The notes beneath the pieces are model-generated. The model searched no databases, was not told the DNA's origin, and was given only the letters and a program-made list of their open reading frames with translations. 58,069 bases of DNA. Source: Bacteroidales bacterium. GTDB taxonomy: Bacteria; Bacteroidota; Bacteroidia; Bacteroidales; P3. The translations under genes and the position numbers were made by a program. Of the stretch, positions 8,249 to 18,600 are shown piece by piece (position 1 is the stretch's first letter; every line of letters starts with the position of its first letter). The DNA is taken from positions 1-58,069 of the forward strand of contig JAFTBM010000059.1 in assembly GCA_017455205.1 (NCBI GenBank), read 5' to 3'.

Positions 8249-8665
8249 ATGGCAGACCTACTCGTGTTGCACAACGACGTGCAGGAAATCCCACAGTTGG
8301 CTGACTTCATTGACAGCTTTGCCACCCAGCATAGCATCCCTCCCGCACTCTCCATGAGCCTCAACCTCGCCCTCGAAGAGGCCGTGGTCAACGTCATGAA
8401 CTACGCCTATCCCGCAGGCACAGTGGGTGAAGTCCACCTCTCGGCCGAAGCCGCCGATGGCACTGCCACCTTCGTCCTAACCGACTCAGGAACTCCCTTC
8501 GACCCCACCGCCACCCCACCGCCCGACCTCACCCTCGGTGCCGACGACCGACCCATCGGTGGCCTCGGCATCTTCCTCGTCGGCCAAATCATGGACACCG
8601 TCGCCTACCAGCGGCAGGACGACAAAAACATATTAACAATGACCAAAAACATCAAGCAGATATGA
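8249..8665 (+). CDS. RsbW-like serine kinase / anti-sigma factor
   Basis: 138 residues, a single HATPase_c_2 (GHKL) domain. The N-box is ALEEAVVNVMNYAYP (Glu43-44, Asn48). FVLTDSGTPFDPTA gives the DxGxPF motif and GGLGIFLV the glycine-rich box. These proteins bind ATP and either phosphorylate a STAS partner or hold a sigma factor or other target. It begins 3 nt after the phosphatase gene and its stop overlaps the STAS gene by 4 nt. No sigma factor gene is present in the window, so the output target is unknown. It could be a non-sigma partner such as the GHKL-like tail of the ABC ATPase; that is inference. Confidence 0.92.
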   Translation: MADLLVLHNDVQEIPQLADFIDSFATQHSIPPALSMSLNLALEEAVVNVMNYAYPAGTVGEVHLSAEAADGTATFVLTDSGTPFDPTATPPPDLTLGADDRPIGGLGIFLVGQIMDTVAYQRQDDKNILTMTKNIKQI

Positions 8666-8964
8666 ACACAACCATCAAAGAACAGAACGGCGAGCTGGTA
8701 GCCACGCTCGAAGGCCGCCTCGACACCGCCGCTGCACCCCAGACCGAAAAAGACCTTGCTCCGCTGATGGCAGCCGCAGGGAAAAACGTCGTCCTCGACT
8801 GCACCAAGCTGGAATACATCTCCTCCAGCGGCCTGCGCATCTTCCTCGCCCTCCTCAAAGCCGTAAAGCCTGCAGGCGGACACGTCTTCATCGAAGGCAT
8901 GAGCGACGACATCCGCAGCGTCTTCGCCATGACAGGCTTCACCCAGCTCTTCGAGTTCCGATAG
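8662..8964 (+). CDS. STAS-domain anti-sigma factor antagonist
   Basis: 100 residues, one STAS domain: TIKEQNGELVATLEGRLD at the start, VVLDCTKLEYISSSGLRIF in the middle. By alignment with SpoIIAA/RsbV the phosphorylated serine should be Ser55 in ISSSGL. Phosphorylation by the upstream GHKL kinase would free the kinase's other partner to be bound; the SpoIIE phosphatase reverses it. Four-nt ATGA overlap with the kinase gene indicates translational coupling. It is the last gene of the probable run starting at 649; the intergenic stretch downstream carries an 11-nt-phased repeat. Confidence 0.93.
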   Translation: MNTTIKEQNGELVATLEGRLDTAAAPQTEKDLAPLMAAAGKNVVLDCTKLEYISSSGLRIFLALLKAVKPAGGHVFIEGMSDDIRSVFAMTGFTQLFEFR

Positions 8965-9078
8965 GCTCCCGCCATCGGCATCCGTCAATGGGCAAAAGCC
9001 CTGCTCTCCCCACCTGCGGAGGGCAGGCTCTCTTTCAGCACCTACGGGCATCCCACAGAATGCAATCCCCGCTCCTGA

Positions 9079-9188
9079 TTTAGCCCGTGTTTAGCCCGTG
9101 TTTGGACCGTGTTTGGTTCGTGTTAGGTCCGACTCCACTCGGAGGTGACACGGAGGTGACACGGACATGACACGGAGATGACACGGAC
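9079..9188 (+). repeat. 11-nt phased intergenic element, type 1, copy A
   Basis: Ten consecutive 11-nt units with no register slip. The left half is TTTAGCCCGTG twice, TTTGGACCGTG, TTTGGTTCGTG, TTAGGTCCGAC. The centre is TCCACTCGGAG. The right half is GTGACACGGAG, GTGACACGGAC, ATGACACGGAG, ATGACACGGAC, then CAAGTG. The halves are roughly inverted relative to each other (CCGTGTTT against GACACGG). It occupies most of the 471-bp gap between the STAS gene and the next gene. Confidence 0.9.
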
Positions 9189-9205
9189 CAAGTGGGTAGA
9201 AAAAA

Positions 9206-9262
9206 GGTTACAGGTTATGGGTTATGGGTTATAGAGAATTGAGTATTGAGAATTGAAAATTG
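9206..9262 (+). repeat. GGTTATG tandem plus AATTGAG/AATTGAAAATTG repeat
   Basis: 9206-9233 is a degenerate 7-nt tandem (GGTTACA, GGTTATG, GGTTATG, GGTTATA). It is followed at 9234-9262 by GAGAATTGAGTATTGAG and AATTGAAAATTGG. The second part recurs in inverted orientation at 56615-56647, again beside a type 1 phased element. The first part resembles 24369-24407. The rest of the gap 8965-9435 shows no gene. Confidence 0.75.
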
Positions 9263-9435
9263 GTTGGGAGCAGGTCGAATTGGGGGCGGGATGCGGTCGG
9301 TGGAATAAAAAAATGTGGCCACAGGCAATATCGGCAGGCTGGGAGCGTTATGAGGGTAATAGAATTCAGGCAGGGAGTCTCCCACGTGCGTGCCCGCTGA
9401 AGCATTGTAGTTACAAACAAAAAAACAAAAAGGAC

Positions 9436-10473
9436 ATGGAGAAAAAAGACCTCCTGAAAGAGACCGTCAAACACATTGACATTAAGAAGTACGACTCGAC
9501 CGAGCTCATCAACGCTATGCGCAGCATGAGCTTCACCAGCCGCGACACAGCACGTGCAGCCGACATCCTCTGCCAGATGTTGGCCGAGAAGGATTGCACC
9601 AACATCCTGACCATCGCGGGTTCCACCTCGGCGGCAGGCTGCATGCAGGTGTATGTGGACATGGTGCGAAGCAAGATGGTGGATGCGGTCGTGAGCACGG
9701 GTGCGAGCATCATTGATATGGACCTCTTCGAGGCGCTGGGCTTCAAGCACTACATTGGTACCAAGGAGAACGTCATCCCCGACACCAAGCTGCGCGAGCT
9801 CTACATCGACCGTATCTACGACACCTTCATCGACGAGGAGGAGCTGCAAGCCTGCGACCAAGCCACTTGCGATGTGGCCGACAGCCTCGAGCCGCGTCCC
9901 TACAGCAGCCGTGAGTTCCTCTACGAGGTGGGCAAATGGTTGGCCGAAGGGCACGGTGTGAAGAAAGAGAGTCTCATCCAGACATGCTATGAGTGTGGGG
10001 TGCCGATATTCTGCCCCGCGTTTAGCGATAGCTCGGCGGGATTTGGCATCGGTAAACACCAGTGGCTGCGCAAGAAAGCGGGCAAGCCCTACGTCAGCAT
10101 CGACTCGGTGGCCGACTTCCTTGAGCTGACCGAGATCAAGATGAACGCCCCCGAGAGTGGCCTGTTTATGGTCGGTGGTGGCACGCCGAAGAATTTTGCG
10201 CAGGACACGGTGGTGTGTGCAGAAATCCTCGGGAAAGAAGTTCCCATGCACAAATATGCTATCCAGATCACCGTGGCCGATGTGCGCGACGGTGCCTGCT
10301 CTTCCAGCACGCTGCTCGAGGCAGGCAGCTGGGGCAAAGTGAGCGAGGAATTGCAGCAGATGGTATATGCCGAAGGCACCACCGTCATTCCCGCCATCGT
10401 CAGCTATGCCTACCACAATGGGGCTTGGCGCGAGCGCGAGTATAAGAACTGGCAGAAACTGTTCAAAAAATAA
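9436..10473 (+). CDS. Deoxyhypusine synthase-family protein (NAD-dependent aminobutyltransferase)
   Basis: 345 residues, matching deoxyhypusine synthase along its length: AGSTSAAGCM, DAVVSTGASIIDMD, CYECGVPIFCPAFSDSSAGFGIG, VGGGTPKNFAQDT. The active-site lysine motif is SWGKV with Lys301, equivalent to the SWGKI lysine of eukaryotic enzymes. Bacteria lack eIF5A, so the substrate is probably a polyamine (for example homospermidine formation from spermidine or putrescine), not a protein. The ATG at 9436 follows AAAAAGGAC; the frame is open further upstream through repeats, which I exclude. A terminator lies 54 nt after the stop. No other polyamine gene is in the window. Confidence 0.85.
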   Translation: MEKKDLLKETVKHIDIKKYDSTELINAMRSMSFTSRDTARAADILCQMLAEKDCTNILTIAGSTSAAGCMQVYVDMVRSKMVDAVVSTGASIIDMDLFEALGFKHYIGTKENVIPDTKLRELYIDRIYDTFIDEEELQACDQATCDVADSLEPRPYSSREFLYEVGKWLAEGHGVKKESLIQTCYECGVPIFCPAFSDSSAGFGIGKHQWLRKKAGKPYVSIDSVADFLELTEIKMNAPESGLFMVGGGTPKNFAQDTVVCAEILGKEVPMHKYAIQITVADVRDGACSSSTLLEAGSWGKVSEELQQMVYAEGTTVIPAIVSYAYHNGAWREREYKNWQKLFKK

Positions 10474-10526
10474 CGTTGGCCAGTAGGGCGGATAGTTTGT
10501 CTACATCTTATTGAAGTGGCATCGCT

Positions 10527-10545
10527 GCGGCGGTGCCGCTTTTTT
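10527..10545 (+). terminator. Intrinsic terminator after the DHS-like gene
   Basis: GCGGC-GGT-GCCGC followed by six T. It lies between the DHS-like gene and the Nudix gene, whose start at 10559 is 13 nt further on, so the Nudix gene may depend on read-through or its own promoter. Confidence 0.75.
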
Positions 10546-10558
10546 GGAGAACAAGGCA

Positions 10559-10969
10559 ATGATGCAATGCGAAGCAGGTGAGCGGAGGGTGGTGGAGGTG
10601 GTGGCAGCGGCCATCATCGACGGCGCACGGGTGCTGGCCACGCAGCGCGGCTATGGCGAGTGGGACGGATGGTGGGAATTCCCGGGTGGGAAAGTGGAAC
10701 AGGGAGAGGGTAGGGAAGAGGCTTTACGGCGGGAGCTGCGTGAAGAGTTGCGGCTCGAGGTGGAAGTGGGGGAAAGGCTGGCCTCGGTGGATTACGACTA
10801 TCCGCAGTTCCACTTGAGGATGCACCTCTACCAGTGTCGCCCACTGGGCAGAGCCACGCTTGGCGAGCATCGTGCTGCTCGTTGGCTTGGGGCGGACGAG
10901 TTGGAAAGCGTGGAGTGGTTGCCTGCCGACCTCGAGCTGCTCCCACGGCTAAAAGCATTATTGGCGTAG
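10559..10969 (+). CDS. Nudix hydrolase, MutT/8-oxo-dGTP type
   Basis: 136 residues. The Nudix box GKVEQGEGREEALRRELREEL (10687-10749 region) fits Gx5Ex7REUxEE, with Arg in place of the usual Gly near the end. EFPGG precedes it and the N-terminus RRVVEVVAAAIIDGARVLATQRGYG is that of MutT-like (8-oxo-dGTP diphosphatase) enzymes, which clear oxidised nucleotides. The end WLGADELESVEWLPADLELL is also typical. I take the ATG at 10559 (AAGGCA just before) or the next one at 10562. The frame extends to 10511 but that would run through the terminator. Genes on both sides are unrelated. Confidence 0.88.
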   Translation: MMQCEAGERRVVEVVAAAIIDGARVLATQRGYGEWDGWWEFPGGKVEQGEGREEALRRELREELRLEVEVGERLASVDYDYPQFHLRMHLYQCRPLGRATLGEHRAARWLGADELESVEWLPADLELLPRLKALLA

Positions 10970-11030
10970 ACAATAAGATAAGCAAAGCATCGTTACCCCA
11001 AAGATAGAAACAATAAATTACATCCAAAAT

Positions 11031-12305
11031 ATGCTCCAACTGCAATATATCAAAGAACACACCGCCGAGGTGGTGGAGAGGCTGAAGATAAAGAATGTGG
11101 CCAATGTGGAAGAACGCATAGCCGAGATTATAGCCTTGGACGAAGAGCGTCGTGGCCTGCAGGCAAAGCTCGACGCAGTCAAAGCCGATGCCAATCGCTT
11201 GGCCAAAGAGATAGGTGCGCTGATGAAGCAAGGTAAGCGAGAGGAAGCCGAGACGGCCAAAACGCGCACGGCGGCACTCAAGGCCGAGGAACGCTCGCTC
11301 GACGAGAAGTGGACTGCCATCGGCAGCGACTTGGAGGCCAAACTCATCTCGCTCCCCAATGCCCCCCACATCAGTGTGCCCAAAGGCAAGAGCGAGGCCG
11401 ACAACGTGGTGGTGGGTGAATATGGCCAAAAGCCAGTCCTCCCCGAAGGTGCACTGCCCCACTGGGAACTTTGTGCGAAATACGACATTGTGGACTTTGA
11501 GCTCGGCAATAAAATCACAGGTGCGGGTTTCCCAGTCTACAAAGGGAAAGGTGCCAGGCTGCAGCGTGCCCTGATCAACTTCTTCCTCGACGAGGCCGCC
11601 GCTGCAGGGTTCACCGAGATACAACCCCCGCTGATGGTCAATGAGGCCAGCGGACTCGGCACCGGGCAACTGCCCGACAAAGAGGGGCAGATGTACGCCA
11701 TACCGCTCGATGGCTACTACATGATACCCACGGCCGAGGTGCCTATCACCAATATCTACCGCGGTTGCGTGGTAGATGCCCGCCAGTTCCCCATTCGCCA
11801 TGTGGGCTACAGCGAATGTTTCCGCCGCGAAGCGGGAAGTTACGGCAAAGATGTGCGCGGATTGAACCGCCTGCACGAGTTCTCGAAGGTGGAGATAGTG
11901 GTCATTGAGCATCCAGAGCGAAGCTATGAGCAGCTGGAGGAGATGAAACAGCACGTGGGAGGATTGCTCAACAAGCTCGGCCTGCCCTACCATATTCTCA
12001 AACTCTGCGGTGGGGATATCAGCTTCACCAGTGCTATGACCTTCGACTTCGAGGTGTGGAGTGCCGCCCAGGGGCGTTGGCTTGAGGTGAGCTCGGTGAG
12101 CAACTTTGAGACCTTCCAAGCCAACCGGATGAAACTTCGCTTCCGCGACGACAACGGCAAGATGCAACTGGCTCACACCCTCAACGGGTCGGCGCTTGCG
12201 CTGCCGCGCATCATGGCAGCCCTGCTGGAAAACAACCAGACGGCAGAAGGAATAGTGATGCCGAAATGTCTGACCCCCTATCTTGGTTTTGAAAAGATAG
12301 ATTGA
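11031..12305 (+). CDS. serS: Seryl-tRNA synthetase
   Basis: 424 residues, the usual length. It charges tRNA-Ser (and tRNA-Sec where present). An N-terminal antiparallel coiled coil (about 1-110, rich in Lys/Glu/Ala), which grips the long variable arm of tRNA-Ser, precedes the class II core. Core motifs: motif 1 region FTEIQPPLMVNE, TAEVPITN, motif 2 ECFRREAGSYGKDVRGLNRLHEFSKVE (quoted here only as landmark; key residues FRxE and HEFxKVE), and motif 3 LNGSALALPRIMAALLENNQ. The gene starts 61 nt after the Nudix gene and ends 20 nt before a strong perfect hairpin. Single-gene unit by appearance. Confidence 0.98.
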   Translation: MLQLQYIKEHTAEVVERLKIKNVANVEERIAEIIALDEERRGLQAKLDAVKADANRLAKEIGALMKQGKREEAETAKTRTAALKAEERSLDEKWTAIGSDLEAKLISLPNAPHISVPKGKSEADNVVVGEYGQKPVLPEGALPHWELCAKYDIVDFELGNKITGAGFPVYKGKGARLQRALINFFLDEAAAAGFTEIQPPLMVNEASGLGTGQLPDKEGQMYAIPLDGYYMIPTAEVPITNIYRGCVVDARQFPIRHVGYSECFRREAGSYGKDVRGLNRLHEFSKVEIVVIEHPERSYEQLEEMKQHVGGLLNKLGLPYHILKLCGGDISFTSAMTFDFEVWSAAQGRWLEVSSVSNFETFQANRMKLRFRDDNGKMQLAHTLNGSALALPRIMAALLENNQTAEGIVMPKCLTPYLGFEKID

Positions 12306-12325
12306 GGAGAGAGAGCAGATAGCGT

Positions 12326-12360
12326 GGGAGGGGGCAAAGGCGCAGCCTTTGCCCCCTCCC
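12326..12360 (+). terminator. Perfect 16-bp hairpin after serS
   Basis: GGGAGGGGGCAAAGGC, loop GCA, then the exact complement. Only a weak T stretch (ATTTCC) follows, so it is either a terminator or an mRNA 3'-end stabiliser. Its perfect stem resembles the hairpin at 22879-22916. Confidence 0.75.
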
Positions 12361-12498
12361 ATTTCCATTGGATGATAGATAATTGGGCAAAAGTGCTATC
12401 GCCAATTTCACCATACAAGGGCAACAAAATAACACCCGCTGCGTCTACTATGCGGACAAAGAAAAGCATTTTTTTTATGACTTATTAAAAAAATAATT

Positions 12499-12506
12499 TA
12501 TCTTTG
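12499..12506 (+). promoter_or_regulatory. -7 box TATCTTTG for the giant surface-protein gene
   Basis: TATCTTTG lies in an AT-rich stretch within the 343-bp gap 12306-12648. It predicts a leader of about 135 nt before the ATG at 12649. I see no other gene in the gap. Confidence 0.6.
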
Positions 12507-12648
12507 TACGTTGCATTTGCAAACTAAATATAGGATAACGGAATAAAAAACAGACATATAGGGCAACCGATACAAGGTGAATTGTGGTGGTGAATGTCGG
12601 CCAAATGCTGGCTATATGCCTATTTGATAGAAACAAAAAGATAAAGTC

Positions 12649-15600
12649 ATGAGACGGAAGATTTCATTTGTTGTTGTTGGATTGCTGTTGGCATGGGTGC
12701 TGCCGATGAAGGTTGAGGCACAGGGGAGTGGGTTGTCGTCGTATATCTTTTCAACGGGTGTAAGTACAGCGAAGTGGAAGACGCTGACCGCCTCAACCAA
12801 TATTCTGCCAGAGGATGATGATGAGGTTACGAGTGCGCTGTACCCGATTGGTTTTTCGTTTCCGTTTGGAGGAACTTCGTATACCCACTTTTCGGTGACA
12901 GAAAACGGAGCGATGCGATTGGGAGCGGTGAACTCCGTTTTTCCGTATAGTTCGCCGCTATCGAGTAGCAATGCGGCCAAGGATGCACCCAAGATTGTGG
13001 GTAGGGGAGCGGATGGGTATTCGTTCAGCGGCGTAAACCATGTGTATTACCAAACGTTTGGTGATACAATGCTGGTGGTGGATTGGGTGCTATCGCCTTA
13101 TCGTGACGAAGATATACTGATGCCTTTTCAGGTACAGTTGTTTTTGAGTGGGAAAATACTGATAGTGTATAAAACAGCGACTGGTACACCATCATCGTTT
13201 CAGGTGGGAATGTGTATTGACGCGACGGATGGTTGGGTAATAGATGAGTCGGGGACGACATCAACACATTTCACTAATGGGAGTTCTACGGAGGTGGACG
13301 ATTGGCCAGCCAATGGTCGGTGGTATCAGTGGAGGCCGCGGAACAACTGCTCGTATCCGACAAATGTGGTAGTCTCGGGGGTGAATTCGAGCGGATATAC
13401 GGTTACGTGGGATGCAGTAACAGGAGCACAGGGATATGTACTATATAATAATTTGACGGAGCATTCGGTTACGGGGACTTCGTATACTGTTAGCGGACTT
13501 GCAGGGTGCGAAGGCGACTATACGATGTCGGTGATGGCCGTTTGTGGTACGAGCGAGGGCGATACCTCGGTACCATATACAACCATTGTAAACCTTGGGG
13601 GAACGGTGTCGTATCACGAGGATTTTGATTCATATACAGGTGGCGGCGTTAGCACAGACTGCACCTGGGATGGCATCTCCACCGACTACTCCTCACGCAC
13701 ACTGCCCACCGGGTGGATATTCCCCGGTGCCTACGCAGGCAACAACCCGAGCGATGCAACCAGCAACATCTGGCTCAGTCAGGAAACCTGCTCTGGACCA
13801 GACCCATTGACGGGTAGTGTAACCCACATGGAATTTAAGCACGCATCTCCCAGCCTGAAGACTTATGCTGCAATGCCGACCTTTGGGATTTCGGCGGCGA
13901 GCATAAATCTGGAGTTTAAGTATATGATTGAGAACAGTTGTGTTACCATGTATTTGGGTATCATGACTGACCTCAGCAGCGAGTCGGCAGCCATAGCCTC
14001 CTACCAGCGGCTGAAGACCCTTGATACGAGGAATGCGTGGACTACCGTGCAGGCGGATCTTTCCACGCTGCTCAATGCCGACTACCCAGCAAACTCGTAT
14101 CGCATCGTGTTTGAATATGCCAACTCGTGCAGCGGTCTTGGATATAGAGGCTATATCGACGAGTTGAAGATAGGGCGAGAAACTTGTGTGTCGCCCACTG
14201 GGGTGGAGTTTACCAACGTCACGGCTAATAGTCTGCGAGTGGGTTGGAGCAGTTCAGCTCCTTCATCGGCTACCTACACTATCTACCTTGACGGGGTGGA
14301 GTATGCCACCACGGCGGCAGGGGCTACCTATTACGACATTACGGGGCTTACCCCGTTGAGCCGCCACTCGGTAGGGGTGCGTACCAACTGCGTGGCTTGC
14401 GAACAGAACAGTCAAACCGTTACTATAAACACCCGCACCATGTGCGACGGTACAGTTACGCTGCCCTACAGCGAGAACATGGATGCCTACAGCTATGGAG
14501 TCTCTACCAGCACTTCTGCTCCCTCGGTCTACCCCAACAATTTGCTGCCTGCTTGCTGGACATTCACAGGCCTCAGCAGTTCGGCCAGCACCTACCCGCA
14601 GGCTTTCTTCTCCACAGCCAATGCGCATCAAACCAACAGCCTGATGTTTGTCAATTCATCGAGCAGCAATGTGAGCTATGCTGCCTTGCCATTAGTGTCG
14701 GGTGTGAACGTGGAGCACCAGCGGCTCGACTTCTGGTATCGCAACAGTGCCACCAGCACAGCATCGGGCGAGATCACCATCGGCACTATGGTTGACCCCA
14801 GCGATGCCTCCACCTTTGTGCCGCTGCGGACGCTCTCCAAGGTAACCTCGTGGACGAGAATACAGGACACCATCGGCCTCCACGACCCAGCAGCCAATGC
14901 TCGCTACGTGGCATTCCGCTACTCGGGCGGGACGAGCAGCTCGGGTTGGGCGGCGATAGACAGCGTGCGGGTAACCGAGGTACAGTGCCTCCCCGTTAGT
15001 GGCCTTACCACCACTAACGTAACCTCAACAAGCATGCGCCTCACGTGGAAAGACCACAACCACGGGACAACAACCTACACTATCACCTTCAATGGCAACA
15101 CCTACACCACCGCTGCCGGAGCCACCTACTACGACTTCAACGGCCTTGGAAAAGGGCAAGCCTGCGCTTTTACTATCAGGACGAATTGTAGCGGCCTCAG
15201 TAGCGATGAGCGAATACTCTACACCGCTACGACCTGCTCCGAGGGTGTCTCGCTGACCTACAACGAGCCGTTTGACTACTATGGTGGCAGCATTAGCACA
15301 GGCACTGGTGCACCTTCTGGCTACCCCAGCACACACACTTTGCCCAACTGCTGGGACTTCATCAACCTCAGCACCAGCAGCAGCACCTATCCACAAGCCT
15401 TCTTGACCAACAGCTCCACCTATCGCCTTAGTGCCAACAGCCTACTCTTCAAGAGCAACAGTCTCCGTCCGCTCTATGCCGTCCTGCCTCTACCTACGGG
15501 GACTGTACCTACCAATCGCCTGGAGCTCCAGTTCCAATACAAGCAGTCGGTAACTACCGACAATGTGGGCGTGCTCTCCTATGGCGTGATAGGCAACACA

Positions 15601-18600
15601 TCGGATACACGCACCTTTGTGCAGCTCGGCAAGCTCGAGCGCACCACTGATTGGACTACCATTACCGTCGCCATCGGGGCCTTTGATGCCTACAAAGCAG
15701 CCTTCAGTGGCACCGACCGTCCGCGCGTGGCTTTCCGCTATGATGGGGGCGCATCGGACGGTGCTTACACAGCCATCGAGAACGTCGTCCTGCGCGAGAT
15801 ATGCTTTGGTGGCCTCTATGCCGACAGCGTGGTACCCACGGCCTGTATGCTCCACTGGAGCGACTTCAGTGGTGGCACAAACACCTACACCATATCGCGC
15901 AACGGAAGCGTCATCGCCACCACTGCAGCTGGTGCAGAGCAGTATGAGGTAACTGGACTGATGTCAAGCACCGACTACACCTTCACCGTCCGCCCCAACG
16001 GAGCAGGATGCGATGAGCTGACAGTGCAGGTTCACACCCCCTGCGCAGGCGGCTCACTGCCCTACGCGGAAGACTTCAACGTCTTCACCACCGCGCAAGG
16101 CGTCTCCACTGGTACAGGTGCTCCTACCACCTCAGGCCACCACTATAATGATTACGCCAACGCCATGCCCAACTGCTGGTATCTGATCAACCGCAGTGCC
16201 ACCACCTCCACATACCCGCAGATGTTCCTGACGAGCAGTTCCACTTACCGCGTCAGCGGCAACGGCTTCCTCTTTAGGAGCAACAACTACACACCTGCCT
16301 ATGCCGTGGTGGCCACCAACTTTGGAGTGCCAGCCAGCAAGATGGCCTTCTCGTTCCAATACAAGGTAACCAACGCCACCTACCCGAAGCTGGAATACGG
16401 CGTGATGACCAACCCGGGCGACCCCTCGTCGTTCATCACCCTCGGCTATACCAAGGCCACCAGCTGGCAAGCAGTATCGGACACCCTGCTCAACTACCCC
16501 GACCTCCCCGCTCGCCCCCTCTACCTCGCCTTCCGCTACACCAACGGCAGCACCTCGACCTACTATGGTGCCCTCGATGATGTCCAAATCACCCTCCTGC
16601 CCGAATGTGGTGTCTACGGGCTGACGGCAGTCCCTGTCAGCTCCACCTCCGCCCGCCTCACTTGGCGTAATCCCTATAATTCATCTTATATATACACCGT
16701 CAAGCAGAACGGCGTTACCATAGGGACTACCGCCGCAGGCGACACTACCTATACCGTCACTGGCCTCTCCCTCGGCACCGAATATACCTTTACCGTCGAG
16801 GCCAGCTGCGGAGCCTCTGCTTCTACTAACTTCATCCTCGCTGGCTACGGCTGCATTGACCCTACAGACCTTACAGCCAGCTACACCTCGGCCTACTATG
16901 GCGTCTATGCTAACCCCTATGCCACGCGCGGAGTGGTGAACAACGGCCCTTCGAGCAACTCCAGCCGCCACACTATCCACACCGACATAAACGAATACGA
17001 TGCCCGCACCAACAACGGCCTCCACACGGTTCCCCCAGGACACACCAAGTCCGTCCGCCTTGGCAACTGGAGCACCAGCCGCCAAGCCGAAGCACTGGTC
17101 TATTCCCTAACCGTCGACACCCTTGTCAGCGACCTTCTTATCCTCAAGTATGCAGCCGTGCTGCAAGCCGCAGGCCATACCGCCTCGCAACAGCCCCGTT
17201 TCACCCTTGAAATCCTTGACGAGGATATGGTGCAAATCGACCCCACCTGCGGCTCGGTAGACTTCATCGCATCCACCAGCCTCGGCTGGAATCAAGTGGG
17301 CTCTGGCAGCAGTGCCGTGCTGTGGAAAGACTGGACGAGCATCGGTATTGACCTCAAGGCATACCATGGGCGGCCTGTATTTATCCGCCTGACCACCTAT
17401 GATTGTGCACAAGGAGCCCACTACGGCTACGCCTACTTCACCCTCGAATGCCAGCGGCGCAACATTGCCTCCACCAGCTGTGGTGAAAGCCAGTTGAGCA
17501 ACACCTTCACCGCCCCCGACGGCTTCAGCTACCAGTGGTATACCGACACCACAACGGCCCCCGTCAGCACCAGCCGCTCTATCACCGTTAGCGGCACAGA
17601 CAACCACATCTACTACTGCCGCCTGACCTTCGTGGACATTCCAGGCTGCACCTTCATGACCAGTGCTTATGCTGGCACGCGCTACCCCCTCGCCCTGTTC
17701 GACACCGTGGTCTCGACCAGCAACTGCCAATTCGACGTGAGCTTTGTCAATCATAGCACCATCACCGCCGATGGCATCAACCCCGTCGGCACGGGCGAAG
17801 GCGTGGAATCAGCCGAATGGAGCTTCCCTGGCAGCACAGGAGATGCCACCTCCAACCAGTATCACGCTACTGCTCACTACAGCAGCCCTGGCACCTACTC
17901 CGCCACCCTCATCGCAAAACTGGCAGGTGGCTCCTGCACCGACACCCTCACCAAGTCCTTCACCCTCGCGGGTGCCATGCCTCCGCTGCTCGAAGGCCCG
18001 CAGCCGCATTGTGCCTCCACCGTCCCCGACACCCTCGTGGTCAAACGCGCCCTCACCACCTCGTGGGGAAGCGACACCATGATTGTCAATCCACAGACCA
18101 CCACCACCTACAACGTGGTAGCCACCGACAGCAACGGCTGCACCTACAACCTCTCCTACACCATTACCATCCAAGCCACCACGCTGGTTGATACCAACGC
18201 CGTCAAATGCGACACCTACACCTGGCGTGGCACCACCTACACCACCAGCGGCGACTATGTCTACCAGAACACCAACGCCTCTGGCTGCGACAGCAACATC
18301 ACGCTCCACCTGACCATCAACAACAGCAACACTGGCGACACCAACGCAACCGAATGCAACACCTTCGCTTGGCACGGCACTACCTACACCGCTACCCCCA
18401 CGCCCGAGCCTACCCACGTCTACACCAACGCTGCAGGCTGCGACAGCACCGTAACCCTCCACCTCACCGTCACCCACTCCAACACTGGCGACACCACCGC
18501 CGTCGTTACCACCAACTTCACCTGGTACGGCACCACCTACACCGAGACCCCCCAAGTAGCCCCCACCCACACCTTCACCAACGCCGCAGGCTGCGACAGC

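Noticed and set aside
9079-9188. CRISPR-like array
   Set aside because: Units are contiguous 11-nt with no unique spacers, and no cas genes exist in the window.
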